Shown: positions 15,213 through 21,630 of the stretch, piece after piece
Layout of the letters: each line of letters starts with the position of its first letter
Position numbering within the stretch: position 1 is the stretch's first letter
Source of the DNA: Candidatus Aphodenecus pullistercoris
GTDB taxonomy: Bacteria > Spirochaetota > Spirochaetia > Sphaerochaetales > Sphaerochaetaceae
Assembly: GCA_017694495.1 (NCBI GenBank)
Contig: JADIMU010000022.1
Coordinates: forward strand, 1 to 48,958
Length of the DNA: 48,958 nt
Direction: 5' to 3'
The notes under the pieces: generated by a model
The model's input: only the letters and a program-made list of their open reading frames with translations
What the model was told of the DNA's origin: nothing
The model's database searches: none
Made by a program: the position numbers and the translations under genes

Positions 15213-15743
15213 TCAATCGGCCTTCTTGGTAAAGGTGCCGATGTGCTCGACGATGATGTCGACGATCTCGTCCACCGACCTCTCGTCAGTCGCGATGACA
15301 AGGTCGGCGACGCTCGTGTCACTGTTGTCTATGCCGTAGATGCGCATATAGCGGCCGCTGTCGGCCCTGTCGCGCTCCTCGGTCTGCCTCATGCGCTCCT
15401 CGAGGCTGCCACCTTCCCTCTTCTGGATCCGCTTCGCCCTCGTCTCGGCGCTGGCCGTGAGGTAGACCTTGAGGTCGGCCTCCTTGAGCATCCAGATCGC
15501 CAGACGGCTGCCGAGCACGCAGTCCTCCTCTGCCAGCGCCATCTCGACCTGGCGCCTGTCCAGCTCACGGTCGATGTTGTCGTCCTCCCCCGCCATGCGG
15601 CAGAAGGTCCAGAAGTCGACTCCACGCTCCTGTGCCATCTGGCGGAAGGTGAAGTTGATCAACTTGTAGCCAAGGCGCTCGGAAAGGGCCGTGGAGACGC
15701 TCGTGTTTCCACAGCCCGACTTGCTGCTGATCGCTATCCTCAT
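15213..15743 (-). CDS. cmk: Cytidylate kinase, short type
   Basis: Phosphorylates CMP/dCMP. 176 residues, the length of the short archaeal/spirochaete-type CMP kinase. The P-loop region is AISSKSGCGNTSVSTALSERLGYKLINF, where the usual GxxGxGKS/T Lys is replaced by Asn (GCGNTS), a known variant of this subfamily. Substrate region GEDDNIDRELDRRQVEMA and CVLGSRLAIWML follow, with the lid ETRAKRIQKREGG near residue 100 and ERDRADSGRYMRIYGID. The start overlaps the yicC stop (ATGA), with AAGGA 7 bases upstream. It occupies the place where gmk usually sits after yicC. Confidence 0.82.
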   Translation of the reverse strand: MRIAISSKSGCGNTSVSTALSERLGYKLINFTFRQMAQERGVDFWTFCRMAGEDDNIDRELDRRQVEMALAEEDCVLGSRLAIWMLKEADLKVYLTASAETRAKRIQKREGGSLEERMRQTEERDRADSGRYMRIYGIDNSDTSVADLVIATDERSVDEIVDIIVEHIGTFTKKAD

Positions 15744-16609
15744 TCTATGTTCCTTATCTGTTCCCTGATGTTCTCCAGGTCATCCTTCATGCGCACCGTC
15801 AGCAACGTGATCTCGACGTTCTGGCTCTTCGAGGCGGTCGTGTTGACCTCGCGGTTCATCTCCTGGGCCAGGAAGTCGAGCCTCTTGCCTGCAGGCCCAT
15901 CGCCCTCGATCAGGCGGAAGTACTCCTTCAGATGGGTCTTCAGCCTGTTCTGCTCCTCGTTGATCGAGTACTTGACCAGCAGGGCCGCAATCTCCTGGAG
16001 CATGCGGTTCTCGTCGTAGCGGCCACCAAGCTCAAGCTCCCTGTAGCGCTCCAGCAGCAGGTCGCGGAAGTAGCCTTCGTAGCCGGAAGCGAGGCGTCCA
16101 ATCTCATCGTTGGCCTCCTGGAAGGAACGGCCAAGGCGCTCCAGATCCCTCTTCGTCGCCTCCCCTTCCCTCCGGCGTGAGGCGGCAAAGCCCTCAAGCG
16201 CCTCCTCGAGGCAGGACATGAGGTCGCTCCTGTAGTCATCCGCATCCTTCTCCAGTGAGACGGTGAAGAGTCCGTCGATGCCAAGCAGCGTACCGGCATC
16301 GGGACGCAATGCCAGACCTTCCTTCTCTGCTATCGAGCGGAAGGCGGCCAGATACTGTCCAAGCAGGGCCTCGTCCACATGGACGCGGCTTGGGCAGCGG
16401 AAGGTCTTGAGGCGCACGCCCACTTCGACCTTGCCGCGGCTTGCCCTCTTCCTTACGGCTGCCACGATCTCCTCCTCGAAGCGGGAGAGCGCAGGATTGA
16501 TCGCCGTGTACACTTCAAGATAACGGTTGTTGTAGCTCTTGATCTCGACCTCGAGCTGGTATTCGTCGTTGCTGCGGCTCGCATAGCCGTAGCCAGTCAT
16601 GCTGTTCAT
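15740..16609 (-). CDS. yicC: YicC/YloC family endoribonuclease
   Basis: 289 residues that begin NSMTGYGYASRSNDEYQLEVEIKSYNNRYLEV, the signature start of YicC/YloC proteins, which are endoribonucleases in characterised members. The C-terminal half has ELGGRYDENRMLQEIAALLVKYSINEEQNRLKTHLKEYFRLI and KRLDFLAQEMNREVNTTASKSQNVEITLLTVRMKDDLENIREQIRNIE, the highly conserved DUF1732 end. The gene starts 5 bases after murC. No Shine-Dalgarno sequence is visible; instead TTGCAA (16646-16641), 18 bp and TATCCT (16622-16617) end 7 bases before the ATG, a possible internal leaderless promoter. Confidence 0.93.
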   Translation of the reverse strand: MNSMTGYGYASRSNDEYQLEVEIKSYNNRYLEVYTAINPALSRFEEEIVAAVRKRASRGKVEVGVRLKTFRCPSRVHVDEALLGQYLAAFRSIAEKEGLALRPDAGTLLGIDGLFTVSLEKDADDYRSDLMSCLEEALEGFAASRRREGEATKRDLERLGRSFQEANDEIGRLASGYEGYFRDLLLERYRELELGGRYDENRMLQEIAALLVKYSINEEQNRLKTHLKEYFRLIEGDGPAGKRLDFLAQEMNREVNTTASKSQNVEITLLTVRMKDDLENIREQIRNIE

Positions 16610-16614
16610 ATGGC

Positions 16615-18006
16615 TTAGGATATCCTCTCCGCCCGCCTTTTTGCAATGAGAGGGATCAGGCGGCGGTTGTCGCCGGCGCCCAGCGTCACGAGGATGTCGC
16701 CATCCTCCAGGAAGGAGGATAGGACGGAGACTGCCATCTCGTCGTCCTTGACGTGCACCACCGTGCCCAGGCGGGTGTAGAGGCTTCTGAAGACGCGCCT
16801 GTCGAGGGCCTTGTACAGTTCCAGAGAACTACCCCCGTCATTGCGTGATGAGGCGTAGGCGTCCTGGATGAAGAGGGCGTCGCAGCCGACGAGGCTGTCG
16901 ACGAAGCGTGGCAGCAAGGCCTTGGTCCTCGAGGCCGTATGGGGCATGAAGAGGACGACGAGGCGGTGGCGGCCATACTTGTGGGCGATGTTTGACAGCG
17001 CGACCTTGATCTCGTCCGGATGGTGGGCGTAGTCGTCGATGTACATGACCCCGCCCTCATCTGCGACGAGCTCTCCCCGCGCGGCGAGGCCGGGGAAGGA
17101 TGAGAGGAAGGGAAGAAGGGAGTACGCCTCCGAGTCAAGATGATTCCAGCCGAGGCCAGAAAGGCCACAGTTGAGGGCGGCGGCGCCAAGCAGGCCTCCC
17201 ACGAGGTCGTAGAGGATGGCCTTGTCGACCTCAGTGCTTGTGAAGCCCTGCACGCTTGAGTTGAGCGCATAGCTTCCGTCCACGCGCTTCGAGAGGCTGT
17301 AGTCGCCACGCGGGCCGTAGGAGACGAAGGTGAGGTCCGGCCTCTCGCTCTGCCAGTCCTTGACGCTGCGCTTCAGGCTGTCATGGCAGATGACGAGGGA
17401 GCCGCGCTTCATGGCGACGACACGGTCGCGGAAGGCCGCCTTCACATCGTCCAGCGTCTCATAGCAGTCCGGATGGTCGAAGGCAAGGGACGTGATGACG
17501 AGGACGTCGGCATCGTAGAGGAGGAAGTGGCGGCGGTACTCGCACGCCTCGATGACCAGGCCCCTGTCGCCGCCGTGCCAGGGCGATGAGCCGTCCAGAA
17601 GGCGTGAGCCGTAGATGGAGCCGGCCTCAAGACCGGCAAGGGAGGCGACGTGGCTTGCGGCTGCGCATGTCGTGCTCTTTCCATGGGTGCCTGAGATGGC
17701 GAGTGTGAAGCGGTCCCTCGAAAGCTGGGCGAGCTTCTGGGGGTAGCTCAGGACAGGGATTCCACGCTCCCTCGCCTCCCTGATTGCAGCCACTTCCCTG
17801 TCAAGGAAGCCTGCCGAGGCGACGAGCTCGTCGATGCCTTCAGGCAGCCTGGAGCCCAGAGGGCGGATGTCGATGCCATCAAGCAGCGGGGCCGTGTAGA
17901 AGTCCTCGGCGATGTCCTCGCCGCACACATCGTCTCCCGCCTTGGCAAGATAGCCTGCCAGATGGCTCATGCCCGTGCCCTTGATGCCGACCAGATATTC
18001 TCTCAT
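16615..18006 (-). CDS. murC: UDP-N-acetylmuramate--L-alanine ligase
   Basis: Adds L-Ala to UDP-MurNAc in cytoplasmic peptidoglycan precursor synthesis. 463 residues. N-terminal Rossmann part EYLVGIKGTGMSHLAGYLAKAGDDVCGEDI, ATP loop LAISGTHGKSTTCAAASHVA near 110, VIEACEYRRHFLLYDADVLVITSLAFDHPDCYETLDDV, and C-terminal MYIDDYAHHPDEIKVAL with FMPHTASRTKALLPRF. The DYAHHP motif is typical of MurC/Mpl. I use ATG 18006; GTG 18012 is possible. No ribosome site is seen, and a TTGTAA-17-TATGCT promoter ends 8 bases before the ATG. It heads the five-gene series towards miaA. Confidence 0.9.
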   Translation of the reverse strand: MREYLVGIKGTGMSHLAGYLAKAGDDVCGEDIAEDFYTAPLLDGIDIRPLGSRLPEGIDELVASAGFLDREVAAIREARERGIPVLSYPQKLAQLSRDRFTLAISGTHGKSTTCAAASHVASLAGLEAGSIYGSRLLDGSSPWHGGDRGLVIEACEYRRHFLLYDADVLVITSLAFDHPDCYETLDDVKAAFRDRVVAMKRGSLVICHDSLKRSVKDWQSERPDLTFVSYGPRGDYSLSKRVDGSYALNSSVQGFTSTEVDKAILYDLVGGLLGAAALNCGLSGLGWNHLDSEAYSLLPFLSSFPGLAARGELVADEGGVMYIDDYAHHPDEIKVALSNIAHKYGRHRLVVLFMPHTASRTKALLPRFVDSLVGCDALFIQDAYASSRNDGGSSLELYKALDRRVFRSLYTRLGTVVHVKDDEMAVSVLSSFLEDGDILVTLGAGDNRRLIPLIAKRRAERIS

Positions 18007-18014
18007 TGGCACAG

Positions 18015-18043
18015 AGCATAGAAAAAGCGGGGTCGATTTACAA
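18015..18043 (-). promoter_or_regulatory. murC promoter, leaderless, nested in a terminator
   Basis: Minus-strand TTGTAA (18043-18038), 17-bp spacer, TATGCT (18020-18015); 8 bases separate the -10 box from ATG 18006. The -35 box lies mostly in the loop of the terminator hairpin of the upstream zinc-ribbon gene. Confidence 0.5.
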
Positions 18044-18051
18044 CCCCGCTT
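18025..18051 (-). terminator. Intrinsic terminator of the zinc-ribbon gene
   Basis: Stem AAGCGGGGT/ACCCCGCTT (18051-18043 with 18033-18025 on the minus strand), 9-base loop, then continuing T residues (TTTTTC) into the murC -10 region. It begins 21 bases after the stop at 18073. Confidence 0.8.
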
Positions 18052-18072
18052 CCATTCAGCGTCCCAGCAGCC

Positions 18073-18237
18073 TCACTTCTTCAGCTTGGCGTTGCACTGC
18101 TTGCAGACGTTGACCTTGGCTCCGTCGAGCTCGACCTCGTAGAGGCACTTGATCGCCTCCCTCTTGCAGACGGGGCAGGTTCCCCTTCCCTGATTGGCGA
18201 GCTCCCTGATGCCAGTTCCTCTATGTGCTTTGGACAT
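18073..18237 (-). CDS. Small zinc-ribbon protein, 54 residues
   Basis: A short gene starting MSKAHRGTGIRELANQGRG and ending VCKQCNAKLKK. Four cysteines form two CxxC knuckles (Cys21/Cys24 in CPVC and Cys45/Cys48 in CKQC) with 20 residues between, a zinc ribbon. The size, basic composition and single ribbon resemble ribosome-associated small proteins, but I cannot assign a function. ATG 18237 has AAGGAG 8 bases upstream and its own promoter (TTGACA at 18302-18297). The gene ends shortly before a strong terminator, so it is monocistronic. Similar proteins occur in treponemes from memory, not from a search. Confidence 0.8.
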   Translation of the reverse strand: MSKAHRGTGIRELANQGRGTCPVCKREAIKCLYEVELDGAKVNVCKQCNAKLKK

Positions 18238-18272
18238 GTCTTTCTCCTTGCTTGGATTTTGCGCTGGTCAAC

Positions 18273-18302
18273 ATTTAGCCACCAAAGAGGGCACTTTGTC
18301 AA
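18273..18302 (-). promoter_or_regulatory. Promoter of the zinc-ribbon gene
   Basis: Minus-strand TTGACA (18302-18297), 18-bp spacer, CTAAAT (18278-18273). The perfect -35 box overlaps the stop codon of the upstream membrane-protein gene; the -10 box is a poor match. Confidence 0.45.
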
Positions 18303-18682
18303 TTGGAGGCATCCGTGGTCCCATCCTCAGCCTGTGGCGCTGGGGGCACTTCCTCGGCCTTCACTTCCTCGGCGTGGGCGATGGGCGATGGACGTCCACC
18401 ATGGACCTTGGGCTCAGAGGGCTTGGCCTTGGGGTTCCTGATCGCCAGGTAGGCGAAGAGGAAGACGCCGGCGATGCCCAGGATGAAGCTCATCTGGCCG
18501 AAGGTGGTCAGCAGCTTGCTCGTCAGCGAGTAGCTGACGTAGGACGACTGGAAGTAGATGGTGCGGCCGAAGCGGTACTCGAGGCTGTCGTAGCTCGAGG
18601 CGATGCCACAGCCGACAAGGACGAAGCCAAGGACGATCAGGACGATGGCGACGACCAGTGTGATTATTGTGCTCTTCTTCAT
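18299..18682 (-). CDS. Small two-helix membrane protein
   Basis: 127 residues of unknown function. The N-terminus MKKSTIITLVVAIVLIVLGFVLVGC is a membrane helix or signal anchor; a second helix lies at about 60-82 (TFGQMSFILGIAGVFLFAYLAI). The last 45 residues are Pro/Glu/Ala-rich and probably unstructured in the cytoplasm. A Cys25 follows LVG, but there is no clear processing site, since hydrophobic sequence runs straight to it and a second helix follows, so I do not call it a lipoprotein. ATG 18682 has AAGGAG 8 bases upstream and a TTGCCT-16-TAAAGT promoter at 18737-18710. Confidence 0.65.
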   Translation of the reverse strand: MKKSTIITLVVAIVLIVLGFVLVGCGIASSYDSLEYRFGRTIYFQSSYVSYSLTSKLLTTFGQMSFILGIAGVFLFAYLAIRNPKAKPSEPKVHGGRPSPIAHAEEVKAEEVPPAPQAEDGTTDASN

Positions 18683-18709
18683 GACGTTTTCTCCTTGAAC
18701 ACAGAGACA

Positions 18710-18737
18710 ACTTTACTCCATGCGCGGGCAAAGGCAA
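18710..18737 (-). promoter_or_regulatory. Promoter of the two-helix membrane protein gene
   Basis: Minus-strand TTGCCT (18737-18732), 16-bp spacer, TAAAGT (18715-18710), leaving a leader of about 20 bases with AAGGAG before ATG 18682. Confidence 0.4.
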
Positions 18738-18763
18738 GACGGAGTGGCAAAACTACACAAAGA

Positions 18764-19330
18764 CTACACCTTTCCCTTCACGCACTCCAGGCTGACGGCG
18801 TGGATGATGCCATCACCCTCCACCTCGTCGATGCGGCGGATCGAGAAGCCCACTGCGGCCAGAGTGTTGACCATGTCGTAGAGCGTGTAGTACTTCGTCA
18901 CGGCCTCCTCGCTGGAAAACCACAGAGGGACGGACCTGCCGGAGCCAAGGTCCGGCCGTGGCGAGTCGTGGAAGGAGAAGATGAAGCGCCCACCCTCCTC
19001 CAGAGCGTCGTGGACGTCGAAGAGGAAGGGCACGAGGTCCTTCTTCGGGATGTAGTTGATGACCATGGGGGCGTAGATGGTCTCATGCCGTCCCTCGACG
19101 CCCCGCTTCCACTGGAGGCCCGGGGCCAGAGCGCGCAGTTCCTGATCGGGGCAGATTCCCTCGACATGGAGATCCGGCTCCTGGGCGAGCATGAGGGCGG
19201 CTGCAGGCAGGGCGAAGGGCCCGACGACGAGGATGCGTCCATTTGGCCTCAGTCCACTGAAGACCTCCTCGAGGTTGTCGTAGAACGCGCTGTTGTCAGC
19301 CAGCCAGGAGAGGAAATCGTCCTTGACCAT
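18764..19330 (-). CDS. SAM-dependent methyltransferase-like protein
   Basis: 188 residues with a Rossmann-like layout: LRPNGRILVVGPFALPAAALMLAQEPDLHVEGICPD resembles the SAM-binding region (though glycine-poor), followed by NYIPKKDLVPFLFDVHDALEEGGRFIFSFHDS, the typical class I methyltransferase strand 4-5 region, and a C-terminal VGFSIRRIDEVEGDG. The SAM-binding glycine loop is atypical, so activity is uncertain. It starts one base after the stop of the phosphorylase gene and is the last gene of the deaminase - MtnA-like - phosphorylase unit, which suggests a link to methylthio-nucleoside or SAM metabolism (inference). Confidence 0.5.
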   Translation of the reverse strand: MVKDDFLSWLADNSAFYDNLEEVFSGLRPNGRILVVGPFALPAAALMLAQEPDLHVEGICPDQELRALAPGLQWKRGVEGRHETIYAPMVINYIPKKDLVPFLFDVHDALEEGGRFIFSFHDSPRPDLGSGRSVPLWFSSEEAVTKYYTLYDMVNTLAAVGFSIRRIDEVEGDGIIHAVSLECVKGKV

Positions 19331-19331
19331 C

Positions 19332-20036
19332 TCAGGCCTCCAGCGCGTCGAGCGTGATGGAGAGGATGGTGCGCGCCAGGCGCTCTATGCTCTCGTCCTC
19401 GAGGAAGCTCACGCCCTCCTCGTCCAGGCCTGCGGCCCAGTTGATCGAATAGGCGACGGCCGCATGAGGGATGTCCAGCTCGCGGAGCAGCACGGCCTCG
19501 CTTGCCAGCGTCATGCCGACTACATCGCATCCTATGTTCCTCATGGCGCGGATTTCGGCCGGAGTCTCCAGCCGGGGCCCGGCCGTCGTCGCATAGACGA
19601 TTCCCGCCTTGATGTCACGCCGTCCCGTCCTGTAGGTCGCCTTGACGAAGTCGGTCACGAGGGCACGGTCGAAGCAGCGCACCATGCCCACATGCCTCAG
19701 CGGCAAGGTGGTGCCGTCGCAGAATGTCAGGTTGCGCCCGCTGAAGTCGAGGAAGTCCTCGACGAGTCCGAAGTCGCCGGGAGCCAGCCGGCTCGTGATC
19801 GAGCCCACGGCATGGATGCCTATCACGCGCTCGCATCCCAGCACCCTGAGCGCCATGGCGTTCGCCTTGTAGTTGATCGCCCCGGGGGCCAGTACATGGC
19901 CACGTCCGTGGCGCGGTATGACGACGACATCGCCCCTGCGGTAGCATGCCACCTGGCCGAAGTCGGTATCGACTGTGATCTCCTCCAGATCCGCGAGGAT
20001 GCGGTCCACACCTGTTCCTGCGATTATTCCCTTCAC
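19332..20036 (-). CDS. MTA/purine nucleoside phosphorylase family enzyme
   Basis: Phosphorolyses a purine (methylthio)nucleoside to base and (methylthio)ribose 1-phosphate. 234 residues, similar to MtnP/MTIP proteins: VVIPRHGRGHVLAPGAINYKANAMALRVLGCERVIGIHAVGSI, AGIVYATTAGPRLETPAEIRAMRNIGCDVVGMTLASEAVLLRELDIPHAAVAYSINWAAG. The base-contacting position is Asn199 (SINWAAG); Asp here marks adenine-type MTA phosphorylases and Asn marks 6-oxopurine enzymes, so inosine, guanosine or methylthioinosine is favoured (inference from family rules). The GTG start overlaps the stop of the MtnA-like gene (GTGA). The methyltransferase-like gene follows directly. Confidence 0.82.
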   Translation of the reverse strand: MKGIIAGTGVDRILADLEEITVDTDFGQVACYRRGDVVVIPRHGRGHVLAPGAINYKANAMALRVLGCERVIGIHAVGSITSRLAPGDFGLVEDFLDFSGRNLTFCDGTTLPLRHVGMVRCFDRALVTDFVKATYRTGRRDIKAGIVYATTAGPRLETPAEIRAMRNIGCDVVGMTLASEAVLLRELDIPHAAVAYSINWAAGLDEEGVSFLEDESIERLARTILSITLDALEA

Positions 20037-21013
20037 CTTATGATTCCTCCCTTTGTGATTATGCCGGCCACATAGTCCGGCGGTACGATGTCGAAAGCCG
20101 GATAGAGGGCCTCGACCTCATCAAGCGTCGTCCCGACGCCTTGGCACTTCCTGACCTCGCTTGCGTCCCTCCACTCCACCGGGTAGTCCTCGAGGCTCTC
20201 CCTGTCCTCATCGACGCCGATGGAGAATGCGTAGTAGGGAACGCCATAGGCCTTGCAGACTATCGCATTCTGCAAGCTTCCCGTCTTGTTGACGACCCAG
20301 CGTGATGAGGTGGCGCGGTCCGATGCCGTCAGATAGACGCCCACCCTCCCCGAAGAGACGATGGAGGCGACCATGTTGTCGCACACCAGAGAGTGGTCAT
20401 ATCCAAGCTCGCAGAGCCCCGGCGCCGTCAGGTGGGCCCCTTGCAGATAGGGCCTCGTCTCCGGAACGTAGACCGTGAAGCGCTTGCCCTCCTCTCTGGC
20501 CAAGGACAGACAGAGGAAGAAGGAGTGCTCAGGAAAGCAGGTCGTGAGCACCCCCTTGCCGTCCTCGACAAGGCGGCTGCCGTGCTCCGCCATGGCCAGG
20601 TAGGTGCGGTCCATCTCTTCCAGATGGCTGCGGACCCAGTCCTCAAGGCCACGGGCGAAGGTGGACTGAGGGAGGTCTGGAATGATGTCCCACATCAGAC
20701 CAAGCGCTTTCGCGACGGCGCCGTTCGTCCGCCTCGCAGAGACCAGGGCCTCCTTCGCTTCGGCGAGGGCCTCTAGGTCCTTCCCGTGAAGCCGGGCCTC
20801 AAGCACCATGGCCCAGAGCGCGACCTCGAGCTGGCCACCGCCCTGCGTCACCATGTCCCTTATGGCCTCTGCCGCCTCTCTGGCATTCGAGACGGGCAGG
20901 AAGCGCCGCTCGAAAGGAAGGAGGCTGCGCATGCCGACCATGAGGTGGTCGCCTTCGATGAAGGCTATGCAGCCATGGTGGAGCGAAGATGGCAGGCGCT
21001 CCTCCAGCCTCAT
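20033..21013 (-). CDS. MtnA / eIF-2B-alpha family sugar-phosphate isomerase
   Basis: Probably converts an aldose 1-phosphate (5-methylthioribose 1-phosphate or ribose 1-phosphate) to the ketose 1-phosphate. 326 residues. Catalytic residues of MtnA appear to be kept: Cys159 in VLTTCFPEHS and Asp212 in LVCDNMVASIV, then VNKTGSLQNAIVCKAYGVPYYAF and the diagnostic end YPAFDIVPPDYVAGIITKGGIIR. The N-terminal half is divergent from canonical MtnA, so substrate is open. Overlaps the deaminase stop (ATGA) and the phosphorylase start (GTGA), meaning tight co-translation within one pathway. Confidence 0.8.
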   Translation of the reverse strand: MRLEERLPSSLHHGCIAFIEGDHLMVGMRSLLPFERRFLPVSNAREAAEAIRDMVTQGGGQLEVALWAMVLEARLHGKDLEALAEAKEALVSARRTNGAVAKALGLMWDIIPDLPQSTFARGLEDWVRSHLEEMDRTYLAMAEHGSRLVEDGKGVLTTCFPEHSFFLCLSLAREEGKRFTVYVPETRPYLQGAHLTAPGLCELGYDHSLVCDNMVASIVSSGRVGVYLTASDRATSSRWVVNKTGSLQNAIVCKAYGVPYYAFSIGVDEDRESLEDYPVEWRDASEVRKCQGVGTTLDEVEALYPAFDIVPPDYVAGIITKGGIIR

Positions 21014-21516
21014 GACCAGAAGCCCTCGTGCGTCTTCAACAGCTCAGCCTTGAGCTCCTCGTCGTCCGTGGGGCCGGCTATCCTGATGTCCTTCTGCCCC
21101 GCCTTGACGACGTCGCGGCAGGAGAGGCTGAAGGTCGGGTTCTCCTCGTTGTCCCCGGTGAGGGCCAGAAGGTCACGCTCGCTGACGCCGTAGACGAGGC
21201 GCCCTATGTTGGCCCAGTAGATGGCGCCCATGCACATGACGCATGGCTCGAAATTCGTGTACAGCGTGCACTTGGCAAGCTTCTCGGGTCCGTACTCCTT
21301 CGCCGCGCGCAGCGTCAGCAGCGTCTCTGCGTGGTAGGCGCTGCCTCCGACTGTGAAGCCGTTCTCCTGGCTCATCAGAACTGTACCGTCCTCGTCCACG
21401 AGCTGGGCCGCGAAGGGGTGGTTGCCCTTCCTCCTCGACTCGGCGGCCAGTGCCGAGCATTCCCTCAGATGAAGCTTGTCGCGCTCATCGATGTCCGTCT
21501 CAATGACTTTTCCCAT
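21010..21516 (-). CDS. CDA-fold nucleoside/base deaminase
   Basis: Zinc hydrolase of the cytidine-deaminase superfamily, 168 residues. Zinc and catalytic motifs are HAE at 62-64 (YHAETLLTLRAA) and PCxxC at 91-95 (FEPCVMCMGAIYWANIGRLVYG). The tail SERDLLALTGDNEENPTFSLSCRDVVKAGQ and HEGFWS marks a subfamily often labelled nucleoside or guanine deaminase, distinct from TadA. ATG 21516 is used; the longer frame to 21576 adds a variable extension into the promoter region. No ribosome site is visible, and TATTCT (21529-21524) ends 7 bases before the ATG. First gene of the salvage-like operon. Confidence 0.82.
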   Translation of the reverse strand: MGKVIETDIDERDKLHLRECSALAAESRRKGNHPFAAQLVDEDGTVLMSQENGFTVGGSAYHAETLLTLRAAKEYGPEKLAKCTLYTNFEPCVMCMGAIYWANIGRLVYGVSERDLLALTGDNEENPTFSLSCRDVVKAGQKDIRIAGPTDDEELKAELLKTHEGFWS

Positions 21517-21523
21517 AATGTGA

Positions 21524-21552
21524 AGAATACAGGAAGAAAGGAGGCTTTGGAA
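21524..21552 (-). promoter_or_regulatory. Putative deaminase promoter, leaderless arrangement
   Basis: Minus-strand TTCCAA (21552-21547), 17-bp spacer, TATTCT (21529-21524) preceded by TG. The -10 box ends 7 bases before ATG 21516. Confidence 0.42.
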
Positions 21553-21562
21553 CTGTCCAAGC

Positions 21563-21592
21563 TTGACGAGCGACATGTCAAGTGTCTACATT
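21563..21592 (+). promoter_or_regulatory. FKBP gene promoter with inverted repeat
   Basis: TTGACG (21563-21568), 18-bp spacer, TACATT (21587-21592). An inverted repeat CTTGAC-N9-GTCAAG (21562-21582) spans the -35 box and spacer, with the shorter palindrome GACATGTC inside it: a candidate operator between the two divergent genes. Confidence 0.5.
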
Positions 21593-21630
21593 TTTCCATA
21601 TTACTCGCAAAAAGGGGTACAGAACACCAA

